Below are positions 52,002 to 60,708 of a DNA stretch of 64,000 nt, piece by piece. The position numbers were made by a program, and so were the translations under genes. The notes below the pieces were generated by a model. The model was given only the letters and a program-made list of their open reading frames with translations. It made no database searches and was not told the DNA's origin. The stretch comes from Lachnospiraceae bacterium (GTDB taxonomy: Bacteria > Bacillota > Clostridia > Lachnospirales > Lachnospiraceae), in contig JAIKVW010000023.1 of assembly GCA_024685315.1 (NCBI GenBank), positions 50,977 to 114,976 on the forward strand. Reading direction: 5' to 3'. Positions within the stretch are counted from its first letter, which is position 1, and the number at the start of each line of letters is the position of its first letter.

Positions 52002-52613
52002 TTGAAAGTGATCGGGGAGATTCCGTTTGAGATAAGGCGGAGAGAGATTTACAGGTATCTGGGCTACAAAAACGGGGCGCTTCCGGATGAAAATGTGAAA
52101 GCCCTCGCGGAAGAGTGCGTCGCAGAGATCCGGAAAGAAGCGGTTCCCCGCCTGGTCTACAGGATAGACCCGGTATCCTTTGAGGAGCAGGGAAAAGTCA
52201 TATTCGCGGGGACCAAGGTGCATTCGGAATTCCTCTCACGGAACCTCGCCGGATGCAGCAGGGTGATAATATTTGCCGCGACCCTTTCCTCGGGGATAGA
52301 CGTGCTGCTCCGGAAATATTCTGCTATCGACGTCGCAAAGGCCATGACACTGCAGGCAGCGGCAGCGGAGACCATAGAGAGCTATATAGATGCTGCCGTC
52401 GCTTTAATAAAGGAGCGAGAGCTCACCGGGGGCGAAAAGCTGAAACCCCGCTTTTCGCCCGGGTTCGGGGACTGGAGCATAGAGGACCAGAGGAAGGTCC
52501 TGGCTTTGCTTAACGCAGGGAAAACTATAGGGGTGACGACCGCAGGGGAATCTAGCATGATGCTGCCCAGCAAAACGGTCACTGCAGTTGCGGGAGTATA
52601 TAAGAGCAAATGA
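52002..52613 (+). CDS. MetH reactivation-domain protein (stand-alone)
   Basis: A 203-residue protein matching the C-terminal activation domain of cobalamin-dependent methionine synthase, which returns oxidised cob(II)alamin to service with SAM. In E. coli this domain is part of MetH; here it is separate, and metH lacks it. Recognisable parts are the EIRRREIYRYLGY helix, LAGCSRVIIFAATLSSGIDVL and the C-terminal PRFSPGFGDWSIEDQRKVLALLNAGKTIGVT. I start it at TTG 52002 because GAGG lies just upstream after the metF stop. Its TGA overlaps the metH ATG by four bases. Confidence 0.88.
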   Translation: MKVIGEIPFEIRRREIYRYLGYKNGALPDENVKALAEECVAEIRKEAVPRLVYRIDPVSFEEQGKVIFAGTKVHSEFLSRNLAGCSRVIIFAATLSSGIDVLLRKYSAIDVAKAMTLQAAAAETIESYIDAAVALIKERELTGGEKLKPRFSPGFGDWSIEDQRKVLALLNAGKTIGVTTAGESSMMLPSKTVTAVAGVYKSK

Positions 52614-55087
52614 GAGATTTTATCAGGGAATCAATAGAAAACAGGACTTTTATACTTTATGACGGAGGTATGGGGACCCTCCTTCAGGAAAACGGCCTTG
52701 CTGCGGGAGAGCTGCCGGAGACCATGGCTGTGCGCCGCCCTGAGGTGCTCAGCGGGATCCACAGGCAGTATCTTGAAGCCGGGGCAAATATTATCCTCAC
52801 CGATACTTTCGGCGCGAACCGGCTCAAATTCCCTGAAGGCGGTGAGTATTCCCTTGAAGAGATCGTTAACTCTGCGGTACGCGCCGCAATCAGTGCCCGC
52901 GACAGCTTCATTAAGGAAAACCCGGGGGCGAAAGCCTACATTTCCCTTGACATCGGCCCTACCGGAAGGCTCCTTAAGCCCATGGGAGATCTGGGCTTTG
53001 AGGAGGCCGTCGATTTTTTTGCTGAGACCGTAAGGCTCGGGAGAGACGCAGGAGTCGACTGCATCACGATCGAGACCATGGGAGACACCTACGAGCTAAA
53101 GGCCGCAGTGCTTGCAGCAAAGGAGAATTCAGAGCTTCCGGTTTTTGCGACCGCGATATTCGGGGAGAACGGTAAACTCCTGACCGGGGCGGACCCTGCC
53201 GCGGTGGCAGCCCTGCTTGAAGGGCTCAGGGTAGACGCTCTCGGCGTGAACTGCGGTTTCGGGCCGGATCTCATGAGGCCTGTAATAGAGGCCTTCTCGG
53301 AAGCCTCCTCGCTTCCGCTCATTCTGAACCCTAACGCGGGGCTCCCTGAGGAGAGCACCGACGGGAAGGTAAGCTACAGCATAGATGCCGCTGAATTTGC
53401 CGCGGCCGTAAAGGAGATAGCAGCGGAGAACTCCGGCGTAATATTTGCGGGCGGGTGCTGCGGCACCACGCCGGAATACATTAAGGCTTTGAAAGCGGAG
53501 CTCTCCGGAATCAGGTCGAACCCTCCGGAAAGGAAGAGCGGTACGGTCGTTTCCTCCGGGATGCGGCATGTTTACCTCGACCGCGGGCCGGTGATCATCG
53601 GTGAGAGGCTCAATCCTACAGGGAAGAAAAAACTTAAAGAAGCCCTTAAGAGCGGGGACATGGAGTACATCCTCCGCACAGGGGCAAGCGAGGAAGAGCA
53701 GGGCGCTCACATCCTGGACGTAAATGTCGGGCTGCCGGATATCGACGAGGCTGCGGTGCTTTCGGACACGGTGAGCGCGCTCCAGGGGATCACTCCGCTT
53801 CCTCTCCAGATAGACACCAGCAGCCCGAAAGCCATGGAGAGGGCCCTGCGGATCTATAACGGCAAGCCGATGATCAATTCGGTGAACGGGAAGCAGGAGA
53901 GCATGGACCAGGTCTTTCCCCTGGCAGCAAAGTACGGCGGCGCGGTGGTTGCGCTCCTCCTCGATGAGTCCGGAATACCTGAGACCGTTTCCGGAAGGCT
54001 CGCGGTGCTTGACAGGATCCTTGCCGAGGCCGCTAAATACGGGATAGACCAGAAAGATATCGTCCCGGACGCCCTAACGCTTACCATAAGCACGGACATC
54101 GGGGCGGCGAAGATCACTCTCGAGACGGTCAGAAGGATACATGAGGACTACGGGCTCTGCACGGTGCTCGGGGTCTCAAATATTTCCTTTGGGCTTCCCA
54201 GAAGAGACCTGATCAACGCCGCGTTCTACACAGAAGCGCTTGCGGCAGGGCTCTCGGCGGGGATCATTAATCCCGGAGCCGAGCTCATGATGAGCGCCTA
54301 TGATTCGCACATGACGCTAAGCGGTCTGGACCCGCAGTGCGGAAATTACATAAATAAATATGCAGGAACTACCGCGGCGGCTCAGGTCACGGCTGCGGCC
54401 CCGGCTGCCGCAAATGGAAGCCAGGCTCCTGAAGGAGCGGGCGCAAAAGGGAATCTTGCGGCCCTAAAAGCTGCGATCATCAAGGGCCTTAAGGACGGAG
54501 CGGTGAAGTACACCGAAGAAGCCCTCGGATCCGGAGCGGAGCCGATGAGCATTATTGACGGAGCGCTGATGCCTGCGCTTAACGAGGTCGGAGAGGCTTT
54601 TGAAAAGGGGACCGCATTCCTCCCGCAGCTTCTGATAAGCGCGGAGAGCGCAAAGGCCTGCTTCTCGGTGATCAAGAGCCACATGCCCGCAGCAGGGAGC
54701 CCCGGAGCCTCGGCCTCAAAGGGCAGGATCATTCTTGCGACGGTGAAGGGCGACATCCACGATATCGGGAAAAACATCGTGAAGGTGCTGCTCGAGAATT
54801 ATTCCTACGAAGTGATCGACCTCGGGAAGGACGTCCCCCCAGAGAAGATAGTCGAGACCGCCCGCGAACAGAATATCCGGCTGATCGGCCTCAGCGCGTT
54901 GATGACCACCACGGTCTCCTCAATGGAGGACACCATCCGGGCCGTCCGCGAATCCGGGACCGGCTCGCTTGTCATGGTCGGCGGGGCGGTGCTTACGCAG
55001 AAGTACGCCGACATGATCGGTGCGGACGCTTACTGCCGCGACGCCATGGCAGCAGTAAGGTACGCAGACTCGGTGTTCGGAGAATAA
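52610..55087 (+). CDS. metH: Cobalamin-dependent methionine synthase
   Basis: Transfers the methyl of 5-methyltetrahydrofolate to homocysteine through cobalamin. Modules across 825 residues: homocysteine barrel (~1-290; YDGGMGTLLQENG and the zinc-binding GGCCGTTPEYI), folate barrel (~310-590; GERLNPTGKKKLKEAL), helical cap (~620-710) and B12-binding Rossmann domain (~715-825). The last has GDIHDIGKNIV carrying the His ligand. The activation domain is absent here but is encoded just upstream. The linker near residue 590-610 is Ala/Gly/Pro-rich. No cobalamin riboswitch precedes the unit inside the visible gap. It ends before tRNA-Arg. Confidence 0.95.
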   Translation: MRDFIRESIENRTFILYDGGMGTLLQENGLAAGELPETMAVRRPEVLSGIHRQYLEAGANIILTDTFGANRLKFPEGGEYSLEEIVNSAVRAAISARDSFIKENPGAKAYISLDIGPTGRLLKPMGDLGFEEAVDFFAETVRLGRDAGVDCITIETMGDTYELKAAVLAAKENSELPVFATAIFGENGKLLTGADPAAVAALLEGLRVDALGVNCGFGPDLMRPVIEAFSEASSLPLILNPNAGLPEESTDGKVSYSIDAAEFAAAVKEIAAENSGVIFAGGCCGTTPEYIKALKAELSGIRSNPPERKSGTVVSSGMRHVYLDRGPVIIGERLNPTGKKKLKEALKSGDMEYILRTGASEEEQGAHILDVNVGLPDIDEAAVLSDTVSALQGITPLPLQIDTSSPKAMERALRIYNGKPMINSVNGKQESMDQVFPLAAKYGGAVVALLLDESGIPETVSGRLAVLDRILAEAAKYGIDQKDIVPDALTLTISTDIGAAKITLETVRRIHEDYGLCTVLGVSNISFGLPRRDLINAAFYTEALAAGLSAGIINPGAELMMSAYDSHMTLSGLDPQCGNYINKYAGTTAAAQVTAAAPAAANGSQAPEGAGAKGNLAALKAAIIKGLKDGAVKYTEEALGSGAEPMSIIDGALMPALNEVGEAFEKGTAFLPQLLISAESAKACFSVIKSHMPAAGSPGASASKGRIILATVKGDIHDIGKNIVKVLLENYSYEVIDLGKDVPPEKIVETAREQNIRLIGLSALMTTTVSSMEDTIRAVRESGTGSLVMVGGAVLTQKYADMIGADAYCRDAMAAVRYADSVFGE

Positions 55088-55129
55088 TTAATCATTGAAT
55101 TCTTAGGGAAAATATTGTAGAATATGGCT

Positions 55130-55201
55130 ACATCTGTAGCTCAGTGGATAGAGCAGTGGTTTCCGGAGCCACGTGCGAGGGTTCGATTCCCTTCAGATGT
55201 A
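55130..55201 (+). tRNA. tRNA-Arg (anticodon CCG)
   Basis: Cloverleaf: acceptor ACATCTG (55130-55136) with CAGATGT (55194-55200) and discriminator A. D-arm is GCTC/GAGC. Anticodon stem GTGGT/GCCAC surrounds the loop TTCCGGA, giving CCG, which reads CGG arginine codons. T-arm is GAGGG/CCCTT around TTCGATT. CCA is not encoded. Confidence 0.92.
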
Positions 55202-55300
55202 TTTATTTATGCCAAAACGGCAGCGGCGGTCCCTCAGTAAGTCCGAGAGCTGCCGGTTCTGGAAATCTCAGCCCGGCATATTGGGCAAAAGGAGAATAAT

Positions 55301-56122
55301 ATGGAGAATCAAGACACCAGGAACAATAAGAGCAGTATTCTGATAATAATCCTTTCGGTTCTGGTAGTAGCGGCGATAGTTGCTGGAGCGGTCACCTTTG
55401 TTACCGGGAAGACCGGGAAGAAATCCTCTTCTTCCGCGACCCCTGCGGCATCTTCCTCCGCGGACAGCCAGAGCGTCAGCATTATCGAGAATACGAACGA
55501 TCTGGAATTCAATAAGTATCCCGAGATCGCAGACCTTGTCTCGAATTACAGGCAGGCCGTTCTGACCGGCGATACCGCGCTCCTTGCCAGCGTTTTCAAC
55601 ACCGACGAGGAGATCAATGTGGACATCCTCAAAGGGACCGCAGAGATCATTGAATCCTACAATAACACCCAGTATTACACCAAGGACGGGCTCGCAAAGG
55701 GCGAGAAGGTCGTTTATGTATTTGACGAGCTGAAGCTCGCGGGCATAGACACCAAGGTGCCGAACCTCTCGATCTACTATGTAAAGACCGCCGAGTCCGG
55801 AGCCATGTACATCTACCGCGGCGTATATGATGACCAGACCGGTTCATACAAGTACGAAGAGGACGTGCAGAACTACATCGAAGGCCTTTATGAGAACAAG
55901 GACGTTGCCCAGCTTGTCGACACGGTAAATACCATGATAGACAGTGCCTGCGCGAACGATCCCGAGCTTAATGAATTCATCGAGAGGCTTAGGAGAAGGG
56001 CCGATGTAGAGACCCAGACAGAGACTTCGACCGAGACGGAATCGGAGACTGAGTCTGAGTCTGAGTCCGAGACCGGAACTGAGACTGAGAGCGAGACCGA
56101 GTCAGAGTCTGCTCAGCAGTAG
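55301..56122 (+). CDS. Membrane-anchored protein with a Glu/Ser/Thr repeat tail
   Basis: A 273-residue protein of unknown function. One membrane segment (residues ~12-34) follows a polar start. A Ser/Ala-rich linker (SSSSATPAASSS) leads to a folded outer region (~65-230) with a mixed alpha/beta pattern. The final ~45 residues are almost only Thr, Glu and Ser in short repeats (TETESETESESE type). Such tails are typical of extracellular stalks or glycosylated linkers. Homologues with the same SSSS-linker plus globular domain are common in Lachnospiraceae. AAAGGAG precedes the ATG. A G+C-rich hairpin (55218-55255) lies upstream, between tRNA-Arg and the gene. Confidence 0.75.
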   Translation: MENQDTRNNKSSILIIILSVLVVAAIVAGAVTFVTGKTGKKSSSSATPAASSSADSQSVSIIENTNDLEFNKYPEIADLVSNYRQAVLTGDTALLASVFNTDEEINVDILKGTAEIIESYNNTQYYTKDGLAKGEKVVYVFDELKLAGIDTKVPNLSIYYVKTAESGAMYIYRGVYDDQTGSYKYEEDVQNYIEGLYENKDVAQLVDTVNTMIDSACANDPELNEFIERLRRRADVETQTETSTETESETESESESETGTETESETESESAQQ

Positions 56123-56154
56123 TTATTGCAGAAAAACGAATCAAAGAACTTATT

Positions 56155-56184
56155 ATCTGGAGGATGCCGTCGCACCCTCCAGAT
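56155..56184 (+). terminator. Hairpin after the repeat-tail gene
   Basis: ATCTGGAGG (56155-56163) pairs with CCTCCAGAT (56176-56184). Only TTGT follows, so it is a weak terminator at best. Confidence 0.45.
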
Positions 56185-56199
56185 TTGTGAAGAGGGAAA

Positions 56200-56898
56200 A
56201 TGGGCGACAGGATCAATAAATGGCTGAGCAACGCCGGGGCCTGCTCCCGCCGGGAGGCTGACAGGCTGGTCGAGGCAGGCAGCGTAACCATCAATGGCGT
56301 GACCGCGGAACTCGGCTCGAAGGTAGAAGAGGGCGACATCGTCGAGATAAAGGGCAGGAGGGTGAACCCTGTCAGGAAAAGAGTGATAATCGCTTTTAAC
56401 AAGCCTGCGGGAGTAGTCTGCACGACCGACCGGATCAGGGAGAAGGACAACATAATCGACTACATTAATTACCCGGAGCGCATCTATCCGATAGGACGCC
56501 TGGACAAGGACTCCGAGGGCCTGATCCTCCTCACCAATGACGGGAGCATAGTGAACGGTATCCTCAAGGCCCGCTATTACCACGAGAAGGAATACGTGGT
56601 TACCCTGACCCGCCCCTACGACGAAGAGTTCATAGAGAAAATGGCAGCCGGCGTCGACCTCGGCGACACAGTCACGCGAAAATGCAAGGTGACTCCGGTT
56701 TCGAAAGTCACATTCAGGATAGTGCTGACCCAGGGTATAAACCGGCAGATAAGACGCATGTGCGAAGCCCTGGGGTACCGTGTAAAATACCTTAAGCGCA
56801 TCCGGATAATGCATATTGAGCTCGGAACGCTCCCGGTCGGGCAGTGGAGGGACCTCACCCACAGCGAGATCAGGAAATTAGAAAAGATATTTTTTTAA
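56200..56898 (+). CDS. RluF/RluB-type pseudouridine synthase
   Basis: A 232-residue RNA pseudouridine synthase of the RsuA/RluB/RluF group. The N-terminal S4 RNA-binding domain is INKWLSNAGACSRREADRLVEAGSVTINGV. The catalytic domain has the Asp in YPIGRLDKDSEGLILLTND (~residue 108), with KEYVVTL and GINRQIRRMCEALGY. The closest type is RluF (23S rRNA position 2604 in E. coli), since INRQIRRMCEALGY fits it well. The ribosome site is GAGGG. It is followed by the gap promoter. Confidence 0.9.
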   Translation: MGDRINKWLSNAGACSRREADRLVEAGSVTINGVTAELGSKVEEGDIVEIKGRRVNPVRKRVIIAFNKPAGVVCTTDRIREKDNIIDYINYPERIYPIGRLDKDSEGLILLTNDGSIVNGILKARYYHEKEYVVTLTRPYDEEFIEKMAAGVDLGDTVTRKCKVTPVSKVTFRIVLTQGINRQIRRMCEALGYRVKYLKRIRIMHIELGTLPVGQWRDLTHSEIRKLEKIFF

Positions 56899-56906
56899 CA
56901 AACATC

Positions 56907-56935
56907 TTGAAATTATTCCGGCGATTTCGTATAAT
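56907..56935 (+). promoter_or_regulatory. Predicted promoter of gap
   Basis: TTGAAA (56907-56912), 17-base spacer, TATAAT (56930-56935). Transcription should start near 56942, just before the cre-like palindrome. Confidence 0.82.
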
Positions 56936-56946
56936 AGTAATGTTCA

Positions 56947-56960
56947 TGAAAACGTTTCCA
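56947..56960. promoter_or_regulatory. CcpA-like cre site in the gap leader
   Basis: TGAAAACGTTTCCA matches TGWAANCGNTNWCA at 13 of 14 positions and contains the central CG. It lies ~5-18 bases after the predicted transcription start, where CcpA binding would block transcription. Confidence 0.55.
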
Positions 56961-57007
56961 GTAAAGTGAAATACGGGCTTCGGAACCCGTGAAAGGAAGG
57001 GAAAGAT

Positions 57008-58015
57008 ATGGCAGTTAGAGTTGCGATCAATGGTTTTGGACGTATCGGGCGTCTTGCTTTCAGACAGATGTTCGGACTTGAAGGATATGAAATAGTTGCG
57101 ATAAATGATCTCACAGTTCCGGGAATGCTCGCGCATCTTCTTAAATATGATTCAGCGCAGAAGAGGTATGAGGGTCATACTATCGAGGCGGGCGAGAGCA
57201 CTCTCGTGGTCGACGGCGTTTCGATCCCTGTTTACAAGGAGAGCGACGCGAACAATCTTCCCTGGAAAGAGCTTGATATCGATGTAGTGCTCGAGTGCAC
57301 GGGCTTCTATACTTCCAAAGAGAAGTCAATGGCACATATCAATGCCGGCGCGAAAAAGGTCGTTATTTCCGCTCCCGCAGGCAATGACGTTCCCACGGTA
57401 GTTTACGGAGTAAACCATGAGATCCTTACCAAAGAGGACACCATCATTTCCGCAGCTTCCTGCACCACGAACTGCCTTGCTCCCATGGCAAAGGCCCTGA
57501 ATGACGCATATCCGATTAAGAGCGGTATCATGCAGACGATCCACGCTTACACCGGAGACCAGATGCTTCTTGACGGACCTCACAGGAAGGGTGACTACCG
57601 CCGTGCAAGGGCAGCAGCGGTCAATATCGTTCCGAACTCCACCGGAGCTGCCAAGGCTATCGGACTTGTTATCCCCGAGCTTAAGGGCAAGCTTATCGGC
57701 ACCGCACAGCGCGTACCCGTTCCTACCGGATCGCTTACCATCCTCATCTCTGTAGTTGAGGGCAAGGACATCACCGTTGATTCCGTAAATGCGGTCATGA
57801 AGGCTGCTCAGAGGGAATGCTACGGATACACCGAGGAGGAGCTGGTATCTTCCGATATAGTTGGAATCACCAATACCCTGTTCGACGCTACCCAGACTAT
57901 GGTAAATCCTATCGAGGACGGCCTCTACGAGGTACAGACGGTAGCATGGTATGACAACGAGAATTCCTACACCAGCCAGATGGTGCGCACAATTAAATAT
58001 TTCGCTGAGCTTTAA
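57008..58015 (+). CDS. gap: Glyceraldehyde-3-phosphate dehydrogenase (NAD, phosphorylating)
   Basis: Glycolytic enzyme making 1,3-bisphosphoglycerate. The 335-residue protein opens with [18 protein letters not shown]. The catalytic Cys lies in [18 protein letters not shown] (~residue 154), with the [14 protein letters not shown] block and the C-terminal [15 protein letters not shown]. Codon bias is among the strongest in the window. It has a good promoter, GAAAGGAAGG site and a cre-like operator. The pgk-tpiA fusion gene follows 98 bases later after a terminator-like hairpin, so the two may be partly uncoupled. Confidence 0.97.
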   Translation: MAVRVAINGFGRIGRLAFRQMFGLEGYEIVAINDLTVPGMLAHLLKYDSAQKRYEGHTIEAGESTLVVDGVSIPVYKESDANNLPWKELDIDVVLECTGFYTSKEKSMAHINAGAKKVVISAPAGNDVPTVVYGVNHEILTKEDTIISAASCTTNCLAPMAKALNDAYPIKSGIMQTIHAYTGDQMLLDGPHRKGDYRRARAAAVNIVPNSTGAAKAIGLVIPELKGKLIGTAQRVPVPTGSLTILISVVEGKDITVDSVNAVMKAAQRECYGYTEEELVSSDIVGITNTLFDATQTMVNPIEDGLYEVQTVAWYDNENSYTSQMVRTIKYFAEL

Positions 58016-58046
58016 GATGGTGTATACTGATTAAAGGGCATAACAG

Positions 58047-58085
58047 ACGGCCGGGCAGGCGATTGCCCGGCCGTTCGTTCATTTT
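58047..58085 (+). terminator. Terminator or processing hairpin between gap and pgk-tpiA
   Basis: ACGGCCGGGCA (58047-58057) pairs perfectly with TGCCCGGCCGT (58064-58074). The T tract begins only after TCGTTCA, so termination is probably partial and would allow unequal gap and pgk-tpiA levels. Confidence 0.7.
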
Positions 58086-58113
58086 TAACTGATAATTATT
58101 TAAGGAGGCTGAC

Positions 58114-60054
58114 ATGCTGAATAAAGTTTCTGTGGATGATATCGATGTTAGAGGGAAGAAGGTCCTTGTGCGCTGTGATTTTAACGTACCGCTTGCTGAC
58201 GGGGCGATCACCGACGACACCAGGATAGTGGCATCGCTTCCCACGATCAATAAGCTTGTGGAAGGCGGCGGAAGGGTGATACTCTGCTCGCATCTTGGAA
58301 AGCCGAAGGGGACCGTGAAGCCGGAGCTTTCGCTGAAACCGGTAGCAGAGAGGCTTTCGGAGCTTCTTGGGAAGGAAGTTAGGTTCGCGGCTGATCCCGA
58401 AGTAACAGGACCTAATGCAAAGGCGGCTTCAGAGGCTATGCAGGACGGCGACGTCATTCTCCTTGAGAATACACGCTTCAGGAAGGAAGAGGAGAAGAAC
58501 GAGGACAACTTCAGCCAGGAGCTTGCGGCTCTTTGCGATGTTTATGTGAATGACGCTTTCGGCACCGCTCACCGCGCTCACTGCTCGAACGTCGGGGTCA
58601 CCAAATATGTTCCGACCGCTGCAGTCGGATACCTTATGCAGAGAGAGATCGAGTTCCTCGGGAACGCGGTAGATAACCCGGCAAGGCCTTTCGCGGCAGT
58701 TCTCGGCGGGTCCAAGGTCTCCAGCAAGATCTCCGTTATCAATAACCTCCTGGAGAAGGTGGACATCCTTATAATCGGCGGCGGCATGGCCTACACATTT
58801 ATAAAGGCACAGGGCGGTTCCATCGGCAATTCGCTTGTCGAGGAGGATTATATCGAGTACGCGAAGGAAATGGTAGAGAAGGCAAAGGCGAAGGGCGTGA
58901 AGATGCTTCTGCCGACCGATACTGTGGTCGCTGATAGATTTGACAACGAGGCCAATTCGAAGGTCGTTCCTTCCGGAGAGATCCCGGAGGGATGGATGGG
59001 CGTTGATATCGGACCCGAGACTATCGCTGCGTTCTCGGCAGCGGTTTCCGAGGCAAAGACCGTGGTATGGAACGGACCCATGGGAGTCTTCGAGATGGAG
59101 AACTTTGCCGCAGGTACCCGCGCAATGGCTGAGGCCCTTGCAAACGCTGACGCAGTCACAGTCATCGGCGGCGGAGATTCCGCAGCAGCTGTAAACCAGA
59201 TGGGCTACGGCGATAAGATGACCCACATTTCCACAGGCGGAGGCGCTTCACTCGAGTTCCTTGAGGGCAAGGTGCTTCCGGGCGTTGCAGCTGCGACAGA
59301 TAAAGGCCGCAGGAAGATCATCGCAGGCAACTGGAAGATGAACAAGACCCCTTCCGAGGCACTTGCGCTGATAGAGATGCTTAAGCCGCTCGTAGCCGGC
59401 GCAGATGCAGACGTAGTATTCTGCGTACCCGCGATCGATATTATTCCCGCAGTCAGTGCGGTGAAGGGCACCAATATCCACATCGGCGCAGAGAACATGT
59501 ATTTCGAGGAGTCCGGGGCTTATACCGGCGAGATCTCTCCGGCAATGCTTACCGACGCGGGCGCTGAGTACGTGATCATCGGCCATTCCGAGAGGAGAGG
59601 CTACTTTGCAGAGACCGACGAGACCGTAAATAAGAAAGTCCTGAAAGCTTTCGAGCACGGCCTTATTCCGATCATCTGCTGCGGCGAGTCTTTGACACAG
59701 CGCGAGCAGGGCATCACGATCGAATGGGTACGCCAGCAGATCAAGATTGCTTTCCTTGGCGTAAACGCTGACCAGGCGAAGACTGCTGTCATCGCTTATG
59801 AGCCTATCTGGGCAATCGGGACCGGAAAAGTCGCTACCGACGAGCAGGCTGAGGAAGTATGCTGCGCGATCCGCAAATGCATCGAGGACATCTACGATAC
59901 CGATACAGCGGCAGCGATCCGCATCCAGTACGGCGGAAGCGTGACAGGCGCGAGCGCGGCAGGGCTTTTTGCAATGCCTGATATCGACGGCGGCCTTGTA
60001 GGCGGCGCATCCCTTAAGGAAGACTTCGGTAAGATCGTGAATTACGATAAGTAA
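58114..60054 (+). CDS. Phosphoglycerate kinase-triosephosphate isomerase fusion
   Basis: A single 646-residue chain that carries two glycolytic enzymes. Residues 1-~395 are [29 protein letters not shown], the nucleotide-binding GGGDSAAA, and [17 protein letters not shown] at its usual C-terminus. After a linker of only a few residues (TDKGR) triosephosphate isomerase begins at ~399 ([10 protein letters not shown]). Its His is in IGHSERR, its Glu in [10 protein letters not shown], and the phosphate loop is YGGSV. The join is in frame with no slippery site. A similar PGK-TPI fusion is known from Thermotoga. It has an AAGGAGG site and strong codon bias. Both active sites look intact. Confidence 0.95.
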   Translation: MLNKVSVDDIDVRGKKVLVRCDFNVPLADGAITDDTRIVASLPTINKLVEGGGRVILCSHLGKPKGTVKPELSLKPVAERLSELLGKEVRFAADPEVTGPNAKAASEAMQDGDVILLENTRFRKEEEKNEDNFSQELAALCDVYVNDAFGTAHRAHCSNVGVTKYVPTAAVGYLMQREIEFLGNAVDNPARPFAAVLGGSKVSSKISVINNLLEKVDILIIGGGMAYTFIKAQGGSIGNSLVEEDYIEYAKEMVEKAKAKGVKMLLPTDTVVADRFDNEANSKVVPSGEIPEGWMGVDIGPETIAAFSAAVSEAKTVVWNGPMGVFEMENFAAGTRAMAEALANADAVTVIGGGDSAAAVNQMGYGDKMTHISTGGGASLEFLEGKVLPGVAAATDKGRRKIIAGNWKMNKTPSEALALIEMLKPLVAGADADVVFCVPAIDIIPAVSAVKGTNIHIGAENMYFEESGAYTGEISPAMLTDAGAEYVIIGHSERRGYFAETDETVNKKVLKAFEHGLIPIICCGESLTQREQGITIEWVRQQIKIAFLGVNADQAKTAVIAYEPIWAIGTGKVATDEQAEEVCCAIRKCIEDIYDTDTAAAIRIQYGGSVTGASAAGLFAMPDIDGGLVGGASLKEDFGKIVNYDK

Positions 60055-60152
60055 AAAACGCTGACGGTCCATGATGGTAGATTTTCTTTTAGAGAGAAGA
60101 CTAAGGACCCTATCTTCAGAGCTTCACAGCCGGATGAAGGACAGCGTTTTTT
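60053..60152 (+). ncRNA. Branched structured RNA ending in a terminator
   Basis: An 11-bp outer stem pairs AAAAAACGCTG (60053-60063) with CAGCGTTTTTT (60142-60152), the latter giving the T6 run. Inside are two further stems, GGTCC/GGACC (60066-60070 with 60105-60109) and CTTCA/TGAAG (about 60122-60139), making a three-way junction of 100 bases. The outer stem overlaps the pgk-tpiA stop codon. It could be an elaborate terminator, a processed 3'-UTR RNA or a riboswitch-like leader for the STAS relic; none matches a class I know. Confidence 0.5.
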
Positions 60153-60186
60153 GTGCTGCAGAACATGTATACGGGGAATCAAGAAA

Positions 60187-60483
60187 ATGATCATTAAATA
60201 ATTCCAGAGTGGAGAATATCTGACATTAGCCCTGGAGGGACGTCTGGACACCACGACCGCGCCTCAGCTGGAGAACGAGATCAAATCCTCTGTCGAGGGG
60301 ATCACAGAGCTCAAGCTTGACTTTTCGGGTCTAGACTACATTTCTTCTGCAGGACTGAGGGTACTCCTTTAGGCGCAGAGAATCATGATCAAGCAGGGAA
60401 GCATGAAACTGACCCATATAAACGAGACGGTGATGGAGATCTTTGAGATCACCGGATTTTCTGAAATCCTGGAGATCGAATGA
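60187..60483 (+). pseudogene. STAS anti-sigma antagonist gene with two in-frame stops
   Basis: One frame from ATG 60187 to TGA 60481 encodes a 98-codon STAS protein. It reads MIIK, TAA (60199-60201), then EYLTLALEGRLDTTTAPQLE, LDFSGLDYISSAGLRVLL (the phosphoacceptor Ser region), TAG (60370-60372), then AQRIMIKQGSMKLTHINETVMEIFEITGF. Both stops are single-base changes from likely codons (AAA to TAA, CAG to TAG) and there is no frameshift. All other residues look conserved, so decay is recent. Intact members oppose RsbW-type anti-sigma factors; no partner is visible. Confidence 0.82.
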
Positions 60484-60501
60484 ACCGGAACAGTAGAACG
60501 G

Positions 60502-60545
60502 TTTTTCAGGGAGGCTTTAGGCTATCGGAAAGTCTCCCTGAAAAA
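60502..60545. repeat. 12-bp palindromic hairpin after the STAS relic
   Basis: TTTTTCAGGGAG (60502-60513) pairs with CTCCCTGAAAAA (60534-60545), and an inner CTTT/AAAG stem extends it. The T and A runs form part of the stem, so it is not a standard terminator in either direction. It lies between the STAS relic and tRNA-Val. Confidence 0.55.
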
Positions 60546-60592
60546 TTCATTTGCCTTCGCTGTCGAAGCATGATACTATAATACATACAGAA

Positions 60593-60665
60593 GGACGGTT
60601 AGCTCAGCTGGGAGAGCGCCCGCTTGACGTGCGGAAGGTCATGAGTTCGAGTCTCCTACCGTCCA
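60593..60665 (+). tRNA. tRNA-Val (anticodon GAC), with two stem mismatches
   Basis: Acceptor GGACGGT (60593-60599) pairs with ACCGTCC (60658-60664), discriminator A. D-arm is GCTC/GAGC. The anticodon loop TTGACGT gives GAC (valine GUC/GUU). The anticodon stem CCCGC/GCGGA has a C-A mismatch at its outer pair, and the T-stem ATGAG/CTCCT has a T-C mismatch. CCA is not encoded. A TATAAT (60577-60582) precedes it, but no good -35 is seen. Confidence 0.85.
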
Positions 60666-60670
60666 TCATA

Positions 60671-60708
60671 AAAAAACTCTTTTGTCTAACAGGACAAAAG
60701 AGTTTTTT
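60671..60708. terminator. Strong terminator after tRNA-Val
   Basis: A perfect 16-bp inverted repeat: AAAAAACTCTTTTGTC (60671-60686) and its complement (60693-60708) around TAACAG, ending in T6. The A6 at the start makes it usable from the other strand too. Confidence 0.92.

Noticed and set aside
59248..60072. A long open frame antisense to the pgk-tpiA fusion
   Set aside because: Same reason: strong codon bias of the real gene leaves a stop-poor opposite strand.
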